Below, piece after piece: positions 20,401 to 31,900 of a stretch of 64,000 nucleotides of DNA. Position 1 is the stretch's first letter; each line of letters starts with the position of its first letter. A program made the translations under genes and the position numbers. Source of the DNA: Anodontia alba. Taxonomy: Eukaryota > Mollusca > Bivalvia > Lucinida > Lucinidae. The notes under the pieces are model-generated. The model was not told the DNA's origin. It made no database searches and saw only the letters and a list, made by a program, of their open reading frames with translations. Location of the stretch: the NCBI GenBank assembly GCA_964016985.1, contig OZ024825.1, positions 6,943,056 through 7,007,055 of the forward strand, given 5' to 3'.

Positions 20401-20664
20401 TCCTTAATTTGTCAGACAAACACAGTTTAATTTAAGCTAATATTGTTAGAATTCTGTAGCATTGAGACTTTATTGATATTATTATTATTTGCCTGACCTT
20501 TTCAACGTCCTACTTGCCGCATTTATTGTTTACTACAGATAGGCTACGTTGCCAGAACAAATAGGTCTCTAGAAAGGCTTTTGTTTTTTTGTTTTTTTTT
20601 GTTTTTTTTTTGTTTTTTTTTTTGGTTTTTTTTTTGCACTGTTAGGCTACGTAACGTCTATATA
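17454..20664. mobile_element. 3.2-kb inverted-repeat element carrying LINE sequence
   Basis: Left end TATATAGACTTTACGTAGCC, right end GGCTACGTAACGTCTATATA. Further inside are ATTTCTGGAGACCTATTTGT and CTACAGATAGGCTACGTTGC-type inverted arms (17487-17545 against 20528-20575). The empty site is visible in copy B as TGAATTGCGATATAACG; ATT flanks both sides here. The load is the reverse-transcriptase remnant at 17517-19570 (minus). 19571-20527 is non-coding. Confidence 0.7.
17517..19570 (-). pseudogene. LINE reverse transcriptase remnant
   Basis: Minus-strand non-LTR reverse transcriptase in three open pieces. 19398-19063 carries the pre-RT part (SSGKAPGSDAIPVEIYK). 18848-17964 is the core: motif A LTKAFDTV, motif B NGVKQGCVLAPTLF, the FADD catalytic box (FLFADDMA) and the KTEVGYQPAPGKP thumb side. 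17900-17517 is the C-terminal LRWTGHVTRMPEERLP module. Sequence upstream of 19398 still reads as the same protein in part. No endonuclease domain and no poly(A) tail. Stops and shifts lie between the pieces. The LRWTGHV module is typical of several LINE clades; I do not assign one. Confidence 0.85.
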
Positions 20665-21256
20665 ATTGTGATATAACGTCCAAGTCAACATGGTCAACAA
20701 CATTTCAGTAGTTCAGAGATATTGCCTCCAAATTTGTGGGACTTGTTCCCGACCCGATCACATGAATTCGGGTCCTGCTTAGTTACAACCAGCCATGGAG
20801 GCTTTAGGCAGCCCGTAAAGTCAATGTGTTATCTAAAATCTAATCAAAGTGTACCTCATGCACAAAACAAATTATGCTTAGCTTGTAAATAGACGGAGAA
20901 TGGGTAGAAATAAAATTCGAAATGGAGACAAAATTCAAAATGGGTGCGGTCGCAAATTTTGTAGGCTGACGTCATAAGTCTCGTGATTTAACCCCTTGCA
21001 ATAGGAATACTTGGCGTTTTTTTACTGTTTTGTCGCCATTTTCGGCACGGCCGCCGTGTCAATAGTCTCTGCCAAAGCACGAAACGCTTATTGTTTTAAG
21101 ATAAGCACCAAACCACCCAAGCGCTTGTTGGACCAGTACATTTTTTGGTCACATACCACACATCACTGGTCACATCGGTAGTCTATAGTAGTGCGTCTGC
21201 ACGCCGAACCGCTTCGCGGTTCGGGGAACTGCTTTGCAGTTCCCGTTGGACGCATT

Positions 21257-21704
21257 TAATATGAATCTAATAGGTGCTACCTATATCCGTGCGTCCAAAT
21301 TATCATCGCATGCTTCATAGGTGGGTTGGGCAGATCTAACAGGATTTGATTTCAAACCACGCTTGACTTGTGAATCCACTGTATGAATTGCGATATAACG
21401 TCCAGGTCAACAATATTTCAGTAGTTTAGAGACATTTCCTCCGACTTTGTGGGACGTTTACCCGACCCGATCACATGAATTCGGGTCCTGCTTAGTTACT
21501 AGCAGCTCTGCCATGGAGGCTTTAGGCAGCCCATCTATTTCGCGGGCCCCGATGGGCAGGGGCCATGCTTTCCGAATAGCGAAAACTAGTGTATGCCGAA
21601 GGCAGGTACAACGACAATACACTTTCGTGCGTTTACGTGAAATCCATTTTACTGCTTCAGAATTTTTTCTAAAGATTTTTGACTGTTTGTGAGTTTTTGT
21701 CTTT

Positions 21705-21742
<38 letters not shown>

Positions 21743-22290
21743 TCTTGTTTTCTTTTTTGCGAGTCTACACATTATGAAAAGCAGGAAAAAACTGCATTAA
21801 AAATAACAACAATTTACGAACCAGTCGAACAAACACATTATTGTGTCGAAGTGCTTACAGATTATCTCGTGAAAAGACCATTAAGTCTATGTGTTATCTA
21901 AAAATCTACAACAAAGTGTACCTTATGCACTAAACGAATCATGCTTAGTTTGTAAACACACGGAGAATGGATAGAAATAAAATTCGAAGTGGAGAAAAAC
22001 ATCAAAATGGCGGCGGTCGCAAATTTTGTAGGCTGACGACATGTCTCGTGATTCAAGCCCTTGTAATTGGAATACTTGGCGTTATTGGCTATTTTGTTGC
22101 TATTATCGGCACCGCCGCCATGTCAATAGCCTCTGCCAAATCACGGGACGCGTATTGTTTTTCAGGATAAGCATTGAACCACCCAAGCGTTTGTTGGACC
22201 ATCACAGTTTTGGTCACACACATCACTAGTCACATAGTTAGTCTGTAGTAGTGCTTCGCGGTTCGGGTTGGACGTACATTTTAAGAGACC
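21257..22290. repeat. tandem segmental duplication, copy B (empty site)
   Basis: Second copy of the unit at 17321-21256. It has no 3.2-kb insertion, but carries its own extra stretch at about 21531-21882, including a T run of about 35 (21707-21741), absent from copy A. It ends near hairpin ACCGGCGCG/CGCGCCGGT at 22287-22311. Confidence 0.75.
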
Positions 22291-22354
22291 GGCGCGATTC
22301 GCGCGCCGGTGAATAATGAACAAAAGCAAATTCAGCGAGTTTATGCTTCTGCAC

Positions 22355-22430
22355 CCCTTCCCCCCTCCCCACCCTCCCCCGTCCACCCCCCCCCCCCCCA
22401 CACACACACACACACCTCCACCTCCACCCT
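22355..22430. repeat. polypyrimidine tract with CA microsatellite
   Basis: C/T-rich run, then a run of 15 C, then (CA)n and CCTCCA repeats. The purine-rich complement has several G runs. Confidence 0.9.
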
Positions 22431-22501
22431 CCGTCAAGAACGTCCGAGTAAAAAAACGAAAAATTGAAAAACTAACAATCTGATTAAAGTATCAAAGTCA
22501 G

Positions 22502-23730
22502 ACCCAGCAAGTACATAACGTTGATACAACGTTGATTCAACGTTGTTTTAATGTCAAGAAGCTGCTATTAAAAGCGTGTAATCGAGTCCTGTGATACGGA
22601 ACATAAAATACCTGGTAGAAACCTTCTATTGTCTATTAAAGTTCAGGTATGGTTTCAAACAAACTTAAATGTAAACATTTTCGTGCGTATAGTATGTCTA
22701 AATATGATTATATACTGATTTAAGTTAAAGTTCCAGATTTAATTGAATGAAACTTTTTAAGAGAAAGTTCTCGTCACCTTTCTTGTAATGAGAAAGCTGC
22801 TTTTCAACTTCTGAGGATTATAAACATTATACTTTGTGGTTTTGTCAGAAAGTCTGTGAAGTCCTTTTGTTTCCTCTTCATAGTATCTTTATGCAGTTTG
22901 GTACTACATTATACCAACAAATATTTGGTAAACCTATGAATACATATTATACCCCCAACACCTTATTGTAGAGCTGTTTCTATTTTGTTATGAAATATAC
23001 TTTATATTGACTCTTTCTCATAAAAATCAGGCCAGTATTATTGAAGCATTCTATTCAACGTCTCGATATTTTGATGACTAACTTAAAATTAATAAAAGTA
23101 ATAATTTTGAACATGTGTTAGTGCCGTGTGGTGGCGGTAGAACGTCTCCCCGTACATCACCATATTGCAGCTTATATTTCATTTCCTTTGGGATCCTTGG
23201 GCCCATTGTCGTGTATTTGAAAATGTAGATCTGATCATGTATACCCTAGAGGGCGTAAGCAGTGTTGCCAACTTCATTACTCCCATTTTCTAATCCGTAG
23301 TGTTTGTTTTTTTTTTTTGTTTGTTTGTTTTTTGTTTTTTTCCAAAGGCAGTCTTTTGGACGTTTATGGATAAACTTTGTCCAAGAGAACTTCAGTTAAA
23401 TAAAGATTATACCGAGGCACCTTTTCTGGATTTAAATTTTCAGACATCCAATGACATAATCTCTACTCAAAGTTTATAAAAATGGGACGGCTTTGGTTTT
23501 GATATTGCAAATTTTCCTTTTCTTCGGATGGCGATACCAGTCTGTCTCAGAAGATTGGCGCTTGCCTGTGGTCGAGTCCATCGTGGTTCGGTTATGTTTC
23601 TGTTCTGGCTTCAGAGCGCCTTTGACTCACTTGCCTTATTCCATCACAGTGTTTGTGAGTAATTGTATTGCATTGTGATGCCGCGGCAACGTCGGAGCGA
23701 CGTTGTTACGACGTCGTGTATTTACTGGGT
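22502..23730. mobile_element. 1.2-kb non-autonomous DNA transposon (ACCCAGYAARTAC ends)
   Basis: Left ACCCAGCAAGTACATAACGT and right ACGTCGTGTATTTACTGGGT are inverted repeats of about 28 bp with several mismatches, both with AACGTTG/AACGTCG reiterations inside. No transposase-like frame between them. Related palindromic ends are seen at 34795-34903 and 32625-32660. Confidence 0.65.
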
Positions 23731-23767
23731 AATTATCCAAGTATTTGGGACACCTTCAATCCTAACT

Positions 23768-24203
23768 ATAGTAAAACCTCGAGACTCGAACATTGATGGC
23801 TCATTTACCTAAGATAATTCGAATTCGCCTTTGAGTGCCCAGTAAATGCTTCCGATTGCTCATGAAAACCAATATTTAAGAATATTTTAGTGATTTCATT
23901 ATTTTATCACGAAAATGTATGTTGTGTGTATTCATTAGAATTGCCTCATCGAGGCGATTCTAATGTGTACACTCAACATACCATTATTTTATAAAGATCG
24001 AAAAGACATCGTTAAACTATTCCTTATGACTCCTGAACTTGTGCTGTGATTAAACCCCAGTGGCTCAAACTCCCCATGTCTAGAACTAAATTTCCTGCCC
24101 CACTTAGGTTTCACTATATACTTGTACTAACGTTTTAGCTCGAACTCCCCATGTCTAGAAGTTAATTTCATGGTCCCACTGAGGTTTGACTGTATACTTG
24201 TAC
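23768..24203. mobile_element. MITE-B copy (TAAAACCTCGA ends) with central palindrome
   Basis: Ends TATAGTAAAACCTCGAGACT and AGGTTTCACTATATA. Central palindrome ATGTTGTGTGTATTCATTAG with tip GCCTCATCGAGGC (23915-23990). The right end is duplicated in tandem (24060-24133, 24139-24203). A second full-length copy is at 57226-57587. Confidence 0.7.
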
Positions 24204-24215
24204 AAACGCTTTTTA

Positions 24216-24530
24216 GCCGGCCTCGGTGGCTCGATCCCCGCTAGGTCCCTCAACACACTTTCTTAGAGATTTATTATGAACTATTTTGTACGGTTGCATT
24301 CCGCTGATTCAAAAAAAGAAGTTGTCAGCTTCTATAGAAAGAATTAACAAGTATTGGTTTAACACTTGGAGGACCAAGAAAACAAGTGAACTCAGGAGCT
24401 GATACAATCAGATCCACATTAAGTTCTCAACATCAAAGAGAGAAAGACAGACAGTAGTTAGGTAAATTGACCGGCACGACATGCCCTTAATAGTGTTGAC
24501 TAGGCCGTTAAACACCACCCAACGTGTCTG
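24216..24530 (+). mobile_element. degraded tRNA-derived SINE
   Basis: Begins GGCCTCGGTGGCTCGATCC (part of the tRNA-like head is deleted) and follows the body of the SINE at 25290-25584 (CCGCTGATTCAAR, GTTGTCAG, GGTTAGGTAAAYTGACC) with many changes. Confidence 0.65.
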
Positions 24531-24566
24531 TCTAACGTTTTAGCAAGCCTATATTACTACGGCAAA

Positions 24567-24811
24567 TCGAGGGTTGAGCGCAAGACTTTAGTAACTCAAA
24601 CATATTTTTGAAACCCTTGTTTAGGGGCAACTTGGACCCCTTTGTAAACAATGCAAATTTAGGTGCCATTGCTCATACGAGCAATGGCACCTAAATTTTC
24701 ATTGTTTACAGAAAGGAATGTTGTAATCTTCATAACACCTTCATGGTGAGGAGATTAGGTTTGGGGAAAAACAACCATCTGACTTACGCTAGTCTTGCGC
24801 TCAACCCTCGA
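24567..24811. mobile_element. MITE (TCGAGGGTTGAGCGC ends)
   Basis: Ends TCGAGGGTTGAGCGCAAGAC and its complement. The central hairpin TTTAGGTGCCATTGCTC / GAGCAATGGCACCTAAA is perfect. Confidence 0.75.
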
Positions 24812-25054
24812 AATGTCCTAAATTTCGAACACTTTATTCCATAAGTTTCTGACCTAAAGTTTGCTGTCCATAAGTTGTGTCTTAAAACACTTAGTGGAAT
24901 AGCAGTGTAGACCCTGATCAGACTGTTCCTTAAGGGACCGTTTGATCTGGGTCTGCACTGTTTGCGCATGCCATTTTGTCAGACATTGTGTTGTACGAAA
25001 ACTTATTTATCGTACTACTTAATTACATCTGATGGGTTTGCCAACATACTCGTA

Positions 25055-25640
25055 CATTACGAAAACACGCCTATTTAAATATAAGGAAAATTTCACCACC
25101 AAAAACTGGAAGTTTTCAGAAAAATATTCTGATATTTTTTCATATTTCTGCTCAAAACATAGATTGTGGATACTTGTTAGAACCGCCTTGCCGAGGCAGT
25201 TCGAACGAGTACCTACAATATATGTTTTTGAGCAGAAATAAGAAAAATAATGTTTACATCTGTAAACCCCAGTTTTACTATGTAAAAGTGGCCTCGGTGG
25301 CTCAGTTGGATGCGCCATCCGACTGGAGACCAGGAGGTCGCGGGTTCAACCCCCGCCGAGGTCGGCAACATCCTTTCGTGGAGACTAATCATGAAATATT
25401 TTCTACGGTCATTCTCTCCCTTCCGCTGATTCAAGAAGGGCAGTTGTCAGTTTCTGGCGAAAGAATGTGCACAATACTGTCTAGAGGACTAAGCCTGCCC
25501 AGTAAAAGTGTGGTTAGGTAAACTGACCGCGCTCGACATGACCCCATTGGGTTGACTGGGCCGTAAAACCTCAACACAAACAAACTATGTAAAAGTGGGG
25601 TTTAAGGGGGTCAAAATTATACAGGTATGTTTTCGTGATG
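25055..25640 (+). mobile_element. MITE-A copy 5, split by a SINE
   Basis: Outer ends CATTACGAAAACACGCCTAT and GTATGTTTTCGTGATG. The element is interrupted at 25290-25584 by the tRNA-SINE with a 14-bp target-site duplication. Confidence 0.9.
25290..25584 (+). mobile_element. tRNA-derived SINE with 14-bp target-site duplication
   Basis: Head folds as tRNA: acceptor GGCCTCG / CGAGGTC, A box TGGCTCAGTTGG, B box GGGTTCAACCC. The body and a CAACACAAACAAA tail follow. CTATGTAAAAGTGG flanks both sides (25278-25291 and 25585-25598). Transcribed by Pol III and moved by a LINE machinery, as SINEs are. Not a functional tRNA gene. Confidence 0.9.
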
Positions 25641-27757
25641 AGTTAAAGCTTAAAATGTACGTGGACGAAGCATAAACTGTAAAGAAATAAGTAAACGTTA
25701 TATAGACATAATTTATGTCATGTTTTGGTTTAGCATCGAAATACCTATTATGCTGCAAGGTCAAACGTCAAACTGTTTCATTTAAACTAAATATAGTCAA
25801 ACGGTTCTAACATATGTTTATTTAGATCGGTTTAATCCCTATCTTTTAAGACATCTAATTTAAATTCAGTTAAAATGCATATTTATGTATTTACTTTGAC
25901 GCATATGTTAAAAGGCTTTTATTGTGCCCATCTTAAGGTAAACAGAAAAGTCCAGGGAGTGCCACACACATAAGTCGCAGCCAATCGCTGACACCAAGAG
26001 AAAGAGGAAAGAGACACAAACCAACGAGCGCAAAACAAACAAACCCACGAAAAGCACACAGTCCAGCTCTCTTTTCCCTAAGTTCCGATTTAAATTACTT
26101 TTGATACTGTCAACTTTATTTAAATTTCATTGACTGGGATTCGTCACAGGATTTACAGTCTTTCTTAAGTATATAATCCAATATGCCAATAAGTACCATA
26201 TAAGCATTCTGTATAATGAAAATCTAAAAGATTGCCTCGTAAAAACACATTACAGATGAAAAAAATGGGAGTCTCGTTTTTTTTTTGTTTTTTTTTTTTT
26301 TTTGTTTATTTTTTTTTTATTTATTTATTTTTTTTTTTTTTTTTTGTTTTTTTTTTTTTCGACTCTTCTTAAGCAGTAATGTAGTGCGCAACACTGCTTA
26401 CTCCTTCTAGAGTATACATGAGCAGAACACCGTTTCAAAGATGCATCCATGGGGTCTGCACTGTTTGCTCGGCCCGTGTGGAAGTCCATAACCTATCCAT
26501 GAATCACTATGGGCAACAATTATATCACAGACAAAGCCCACAACGAAGACAAGTCGAAACCTCTAGAGAAACAACATGTTGAGACACCAGATCCTCGGGA
26601 TGTTAAACAACATCACCGGAATACTGGAGGAAAAGAAAACCACCAGCCGAACCCCAGTAGTCCGAGAAACATCCATAAAAATTCCAGCCCAAGTTTGCAT
26701 AAAAATATTGCAATACTGCAAGACTGACGGCGCTCAAAGTGATTACAAAAAAAAAAAAAAAAAAAAAAAAATATGCATGGGACAAGACACTTCAAATTTT
26801 CGAAAATATTTGGATATGACATCCAGATTGGCGACTATGAGTATGATTATATAAAACTTTTTAATGACGTCTTCTCCGAAACTGTGAGACCACAAACCTA
26901 TTGTACTTTCTTTTAATAAAAAGCTATACATGGCTTTTCCTATGGTTTTAAGTAGACGGAGGATAAATCTGGTAGGTCCATTGTGAACATGCATTCACAG
27001 TTCACTACTGGGGCTTAAAGCTTAGCACTCTGGTAAAATTTTAGAAAACGAGATTTTGAAATACTTCATTACATTCTCCAGAAAATAAGCTTTAAAATTT
27101 CCCGCAAACTTTCTCGAAAGGAGACAATTAAATGTCAGAGCCATTTTTGTCGTCTGCTGAGTATGCCTAGGGAGTGATTTAGGTTACACATGTTTTATAG
27201 ACAAAGACGAAAAACCGAAATATCAACTGAAATTAAGCTGCATATGCACAATTTGGAGATAGGTTTTTCTATGATTATAAAATGTTAAGTTTTTTGAAGC
27301 CCATTATAACCACCGCAACTATGCATGGTTAAACCCTTTCGATTACTTCTCCAAAAATATGTGGATACCCAGGGAATGCCTTCCAGAGTCACTAAATTAA
27401 GAAGGGAAGAGGAACAATTAATAATGAAATAAACGTCACATATGATATCACCGACGCTCGAACAAACACTGCAACAAAGGAAGTGCATTTGAACGATCAG
27501 CAGAAACTCTACTATTCAGAGGTTTAATCCAGCCTCGCCCTTAATCTGATGCAGCTTCAAATTTCAAACAAATATGAGTTACCTAAACCATTTCAAACAT
27601 TTACAACTAATACCAGTGTAAGAGAAGTTTGATGAGGCATGAAAGTATGAAAGAGGACAAGTCACTGTAACTGAGAGTAATCTAGACATTTTAATACATC
27701 AACAAATGATACAAGTAAAGCAGTATAAAAATATTCATAGTTTAAGAAGATACATCA
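25641..27757. other. intron sequence, low-complexity tracts
   Basis: No gene recognised. 26279-26360 is a T-rich tract. 26748-26771 is an A run. Several short open frames overlap these tracts and look fortuitous. Confidence 0.5.
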
Positions 27758-28001
27758 GGGCCCGGTTGTTCAAAGCTAACGATGTCGTTAGTTAACGATT
27801 CGTTAAAATTTACATCCAGTGATACGCAAATATGCAGAAATTTTTTGCTGAAAAAATGTGAGTAGCTTTTGCAGTGCAAAAGCTACTCACATTTTTTCAG
27901 CAAAAAATATCAGAATATTGTGTATTGAATCCGCTAAAACAGTTAACGAAATGACCCTTAACGAGTTCGTTAAGCTAACGACGCTTTGAACAACTGGGCC
28001 C
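27758..28001. mobile_element. MITE-H copy 1 (GGGCCC ends)
   Basis: Ends GGGCCCGGTTGTTCAAAGCT and AACTGGGCCC, inner GTTAACGATTCG, and a perfect central hairpin TGCTGAAAAAATGTGAGTAG around 27850-27905. Confidence 0.8.
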
Positions 28002-28929
28002 AGAGTAACTAAGATTTACTTTAACAAGTCAATCATCTAGAACTAAAACCAGTTCAATAGATATTTGAAGCAGTATAAAAGTATCAGAGAGGATAATTTA
28101 GAATAAATGAGAGTTACCTAAAAGGCTAAACCATTTCAAAAGTCTCCAACTAATACCAGTCTAGTAGATGGTTGAAGAATAAAAGTCACTGAGAGGATAC
28201 ATAAGAGTACTTGAGTCACTGAATAATACAAATATCTACAACCACTACCAGTCTAGTAGATATTTAAAGAGGTATAAATGTATCACTGAGGATAAATTAT
28301 AGGAACTAATCGTTATCTTAAACATTTCTAACATATGCAATAAATATTAGTGTTCTTATTCATTCAATCCTCAGGGATTGATTGCAATCGTGTTTCATTT
28401 TTCTCGTCACTAAGACATCAGACCTCATCGATACTTCATTGTAGGTCACTAGTTTACCGACATTCATTTCTCGTTGTATAACGGTCACTTTTTTGTCTAT
28501 AGATGGACTTCTATTAGACATAGTTATGAATTGTGGGTATTTGTTATACCATTTCTTTCCTCGAAGGAAATTATTTACATATTATTGTTCGAACTTTAAA
28601 GACCGAAATGAATGTCGCATTTTTTTTGACTATATCACCACTTATAAAACAACTATGAGTATCGCAAACAGTCTTAGTATTAATTTAACTCCTCTTAGGC
28701 TGAATCCTGCATCTTCTGTACGGATTCCTCACTCTGTCAGAAATTTTCAAAACCTGTTACCTTCTGTTAGAATAAAAACTTTAAATCTACAATCTGCTTC
28801 TTCTGATAATCTTCGAGGTTTATCAAATCTTAACATCTTAACGAAAAGTAAGATTATTACCAACAAAATTACCAATTCTTCGCATATACTCTAATCAGAT
28901 TAGATGACCTGGAATGTGTCCCAGTATTT
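28002..28929. other. degenerate tandem-like sequence and unclassified ORF
   Basis: 27600-28330 contains loosely repeated AATACCAGTCTAGTAGATRTT segments. An open frame of 133 codons (28493-28894) is Ser/Leu/Asn-rich. It may be the upstream part of the Penelope-like remnant that follows; I cannot assign it. Confidence 0.35.
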
Positions 28930-30010
28930 CCAAGAGCAATGCCAAGACGTGCAACTGTTGTAAGCTTCTATGTACTAATTCTACCATAACATCATCAGTT
29001 CATGGCAGAAAAGTATCTGTCATCAATGATTCTAAATTTTCCTGAAAATCGTTGGACTTGATTAATGTTTTGACTTGAAATACTATAAATTGTAATATGC
29101 ATTATGTTGGTCAAACTGATCGTGCTCTTAGAAACCGATTTGGTGAAAATTATCGCTGAATTAAAACGCCTAAAATGATTGATACATTTCTTTATCAACA
29201 TTCTAAACGTACCGGCCATTCTCTTGTTAATGTTTCAGTGCAACCAGTGGAGAAAATTAATTATAATGGAAACTCTTCTTCGAAATTCAAAAATATCAAA
29301 AGACACCAAACTGAATTTTAATTTCAATGAGCTTGTTTTAGATCCTGACACATGAGATTGTAAAGACTCCATGTTCAGTTACCCTTCAGTTGGACATGTT
29401 ATTACAGAAATTTTAAAGTCATTTTAGATCCAAGAATTCGTAAAATAGTTTCTAAGGGCCCAAAATACAAGGCCCAGTTATTCAAAACTAACGATGTCGT
29501 TAGTTAACGTATCGTTAAAACTTTGATCAATAAATATGGCAGATATGCTAATATTTTTGCTGAAAAAATGTGAGTAGCTTTTAAATGCTACTCACATTTT
29601 TTTCACCAAAAATACCTGTGAATTAGATATTGTACTTACAAGAACAGTAAACATTTTGACCACTAACGAGCTAGTTAAGCTAACGATGCGTTGAACAACT
29701 GGGCCCAGATTTCCAAATCATGTAGATTTTAATAAATGTAGAGAAGGAATAGCTCCTGCATTGAACGATTTTGGTAGCCGATGGTGTGAACTAAAGCATG
29801 TTCAGCTTGATGCTTAAAAGAATGGAAATTAAAAAAAAATAATTTCATCGATAAACTATTAAATTTTATTCTCAAAATATTAATCTATTATCACCTGAAC
29901 CTAAATCTACTTTCCGTCATCTGAAGCAGAGTGTTCAAGAATTTCATAGAAAGTGTGTTGGTTCCAGCGGATAAGGCCGCAAACAACGTAGTCGTTGTTT
30001 GATGGTTACA
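28930..30010 (+). pseudogene. Penelope-like element remnant
   Basis: 29092-29157 reads MHYVGQTDRALRNRF, the core of a GIY-YIG endonuclease as found in Penelope-like retroelements, followed by a TGHSLVNVSVQPVEKI stretch (29215-29265). After a stop-rich part come a GHVITG segment (about 29393), LDPRIRKIVSKGPKY (29430-29470) and FPNHVDFNKCREGI (29707-29750). VPADKAANNVVV (29960-30000) is a segment that precedes the reverse transcriptase in such proteins. The reverse transcriptase itself is missing. MITE-H copy 2 splits it right after SKGPKY. Identification is from remembered motifs; the family label is moderately sure. Confidence 0.55.
29471..29706. mobile_element. MITE-H copy 2, inside Penelope-like remnant
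   Basis: Ends GGCCCAGTTATTCAAAACTA and TTGAACAACTGGGCCC. Same central hairpin (AATGTGAGTAGC) as copy 1. Confidence 0.85.
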
Positions 30011-31075
30011 TTATATTAATTAAGTATATTAAAACAGGCAGTGAACGACACCAAGGCCTATAAGGAGACTTCGGAAGTAGAGGTCAGTTGTCTTTGGCTA
30101 CAGCAAACATTTAGCTCTGAAGTTTTCTGTTGATGTTAAGGAACGGCAAAATGATCTTCTTACGATGTATTAATTACCTAAGCTTTATAAAAAAAAAAAA
30201 CACATAAAGCAAGGTTTATCCACAGAATATCTTGACACACGAATAAGTCACTGATCAGATTGCGCGGATACGCAGGAAGGGCGTTCTTAATACGTATGAC
30301 ACTAGGTTCCTTTACTATTGATTCTACCTTTACTTATGATTCTATACGTCAATAAAATATTAAAATTTACATAAACATTGAATGTAAACTGACACAAGTT
30401 GACGTTAAAAAATTCTAAGTCTTGCGCGCTAAAGTCAGGTAAAACGTAAACGAGTAGGTAAACTACGCAGCGAGATAATGTTCTTTCTGGCCGAAACTAA
30501 TTCGATCAGCTGTTGTGTTCACGTAGTCTGATCAGAGCGTTAACGGAGTACTTTCTTGATGACCAAGGAGCCAACGGTTCTTCATCGGGACATCTGAAAC
30601 TCTGATTACTCTGCGCGGATGCGCAGATAGAACTGTTTCCACTGAGCGGACATATACAAAGGTACAATTTCTCAAGCAGAGGTTTAAATAAATGTACCGA
30701 CATCTCTTTGCATGCCAAAAATCATTTGACTTATTTGTCAGAATATTAATAATTCTCGTGGAATTAATCACCAAAAGTAGGGCTGTATTAAATATTTGAG
30801 AAGCGTTCAGCCACGAAACGAACTAAAGTGAACATTCTAAAGAAATTTCTATAGAAGTTAAGCACTGAACCTTTATCACTCTCTTGGTTGATTCAGGATA
30901 TCTCCTCTTAATAGTTCCAGAAAATAAGCTTTGACATTTCATGATAATGATCAATTTTGACTAAATGGCGAAGCCTGTTTTCCTGGAAAAAACACAAATC
31001 TATTTTGAATTGTCGACTACTGAATAGTTAACACGCATTAATAAGAATCCAAACGTTTTATAATATCAAGGTTAA
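30011..31075. other. intron sequence with a diverged MITE
   Basis: No gene. 30500-30680 has GATCAGAGCG, CATCGGGACATCTGAAACTC and GCGCGGATGCGCAG, a diverged member of the AAAACGTACC family. 30900-30975 is a degraded hairpin-MITE relic. Confidence 0.4.
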
Positions 31076-31184
31076 TCCCAGCTAGCATTCTACGTACATC
31101 TACATCGGGCCGTCATCGGCCCGTCAGCTACCCTGACGGGCCGATGGCGGCCCGATATAGATTTACGTAGAATGCTGACTGGGA
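31076..31184. mobile_element. long near-perfect palindrome
   Basis: Arms of about 50 bp: TCCCAGCTAGCATTCTACGT pairs with ACGTAGAATGCTGACTGGGA, and inner CGGGCCGTCATCGGCCCGTC pairs with GACGGGCCGATGGCGGCCCG. A few mismatches; tip AGCTACCCT. GC-rich against an AT-rich background. Non-coding MITE. Confidence 0.85.
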
Positions 31185-31827
31185 TGGTACTAATAGGTTA
31201 TATTTTACGTCAATCGTCAATATATGGTACACACAATTTCTCCATGCCACTAAATGCACGGTCATCAATTCACCCCTTACACATTATATAAGACCAATCA
31301 AAACGTTTTTAATAACACGTGCAAAGCAAAGCGGGTCCGATGGGCCCGCGTGCAAAGCACACCTATACTTAACACGTAGCATTTAAATAAAGTTCATTTA
31401 AATGTAGTTATGTACCTAAAAAACTTAAAAACTTTGGACAAGATGGCACTTTCCATAAACAATAGTTGACCCAGCATTAAATACAAGTTCTGACCGACGC
31501 TCAATAAAACCGGAACCCATTTTGTTCGTAAGTCTCTTCTCGATATTTCGAGAGAGGATTAAAATCTTTTTACTTCGCATTTAAATTAGTATAACTATTT
31601 TTTAAAGTCCAAATTCCAAAGTCAGAAGCCAAACAAAATGAAAGCTAACCGTATTTTACATCGTAATGGAAAAAAGATACAATGTGCACCAGAAATTTGA
31701 TATTACGTCACAACTTCGGACATTCCATGACGTACCTTTTGTTGTCTGCTAAATGTTCCCGGGGGCGAGGGGGGAAGGGGGGAAGGGGGAACTGAGGGTT
31801 CCTGTCGCTGTTACTGCGTTTGTTTAC

Positions 31828-31900
<73 letters not shown>

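Larger units (their letters stand above)
17321..21256. repeat. tandem segmental duplication, copy A (filled by insertion)
   Basis: 17321-17453 and 20665-21256 match 21257-22290 in order, starting TAATATGAATYTAATAGGTG and continuing through GATATAACGTCCARGTCAAC and CCCGACCCGATCACATGAAT. The 3.2-kb element at 17454-20664 interrupts only this copy. The end holds hairpins GAACCGCTTCGCGGTTC and GGAACTGCTTTGCAGTTCC. Confidence 0.8.

Noticed and set aside
21967..22170. 67-codon ORF with a membrane-like segment
   Set aside because: Lies in the tandem duplication; copy A does not keep the frame (deletions), so coding is unlikely.
25291..25365. tRNA gene
   Set aside because: Has a tRNA-like fold and boxes but is the head of a SINE with body, tail and target duplication; the same applies to 35240-35313, 42125-42212 and the LTR modules at 51168 and 51474.
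26509..26854. plus-strand Asn/Lys-rich ORFs
   Set aside because: Short, low complexity, run into an A tract, no homologue recognised and no splice signals.
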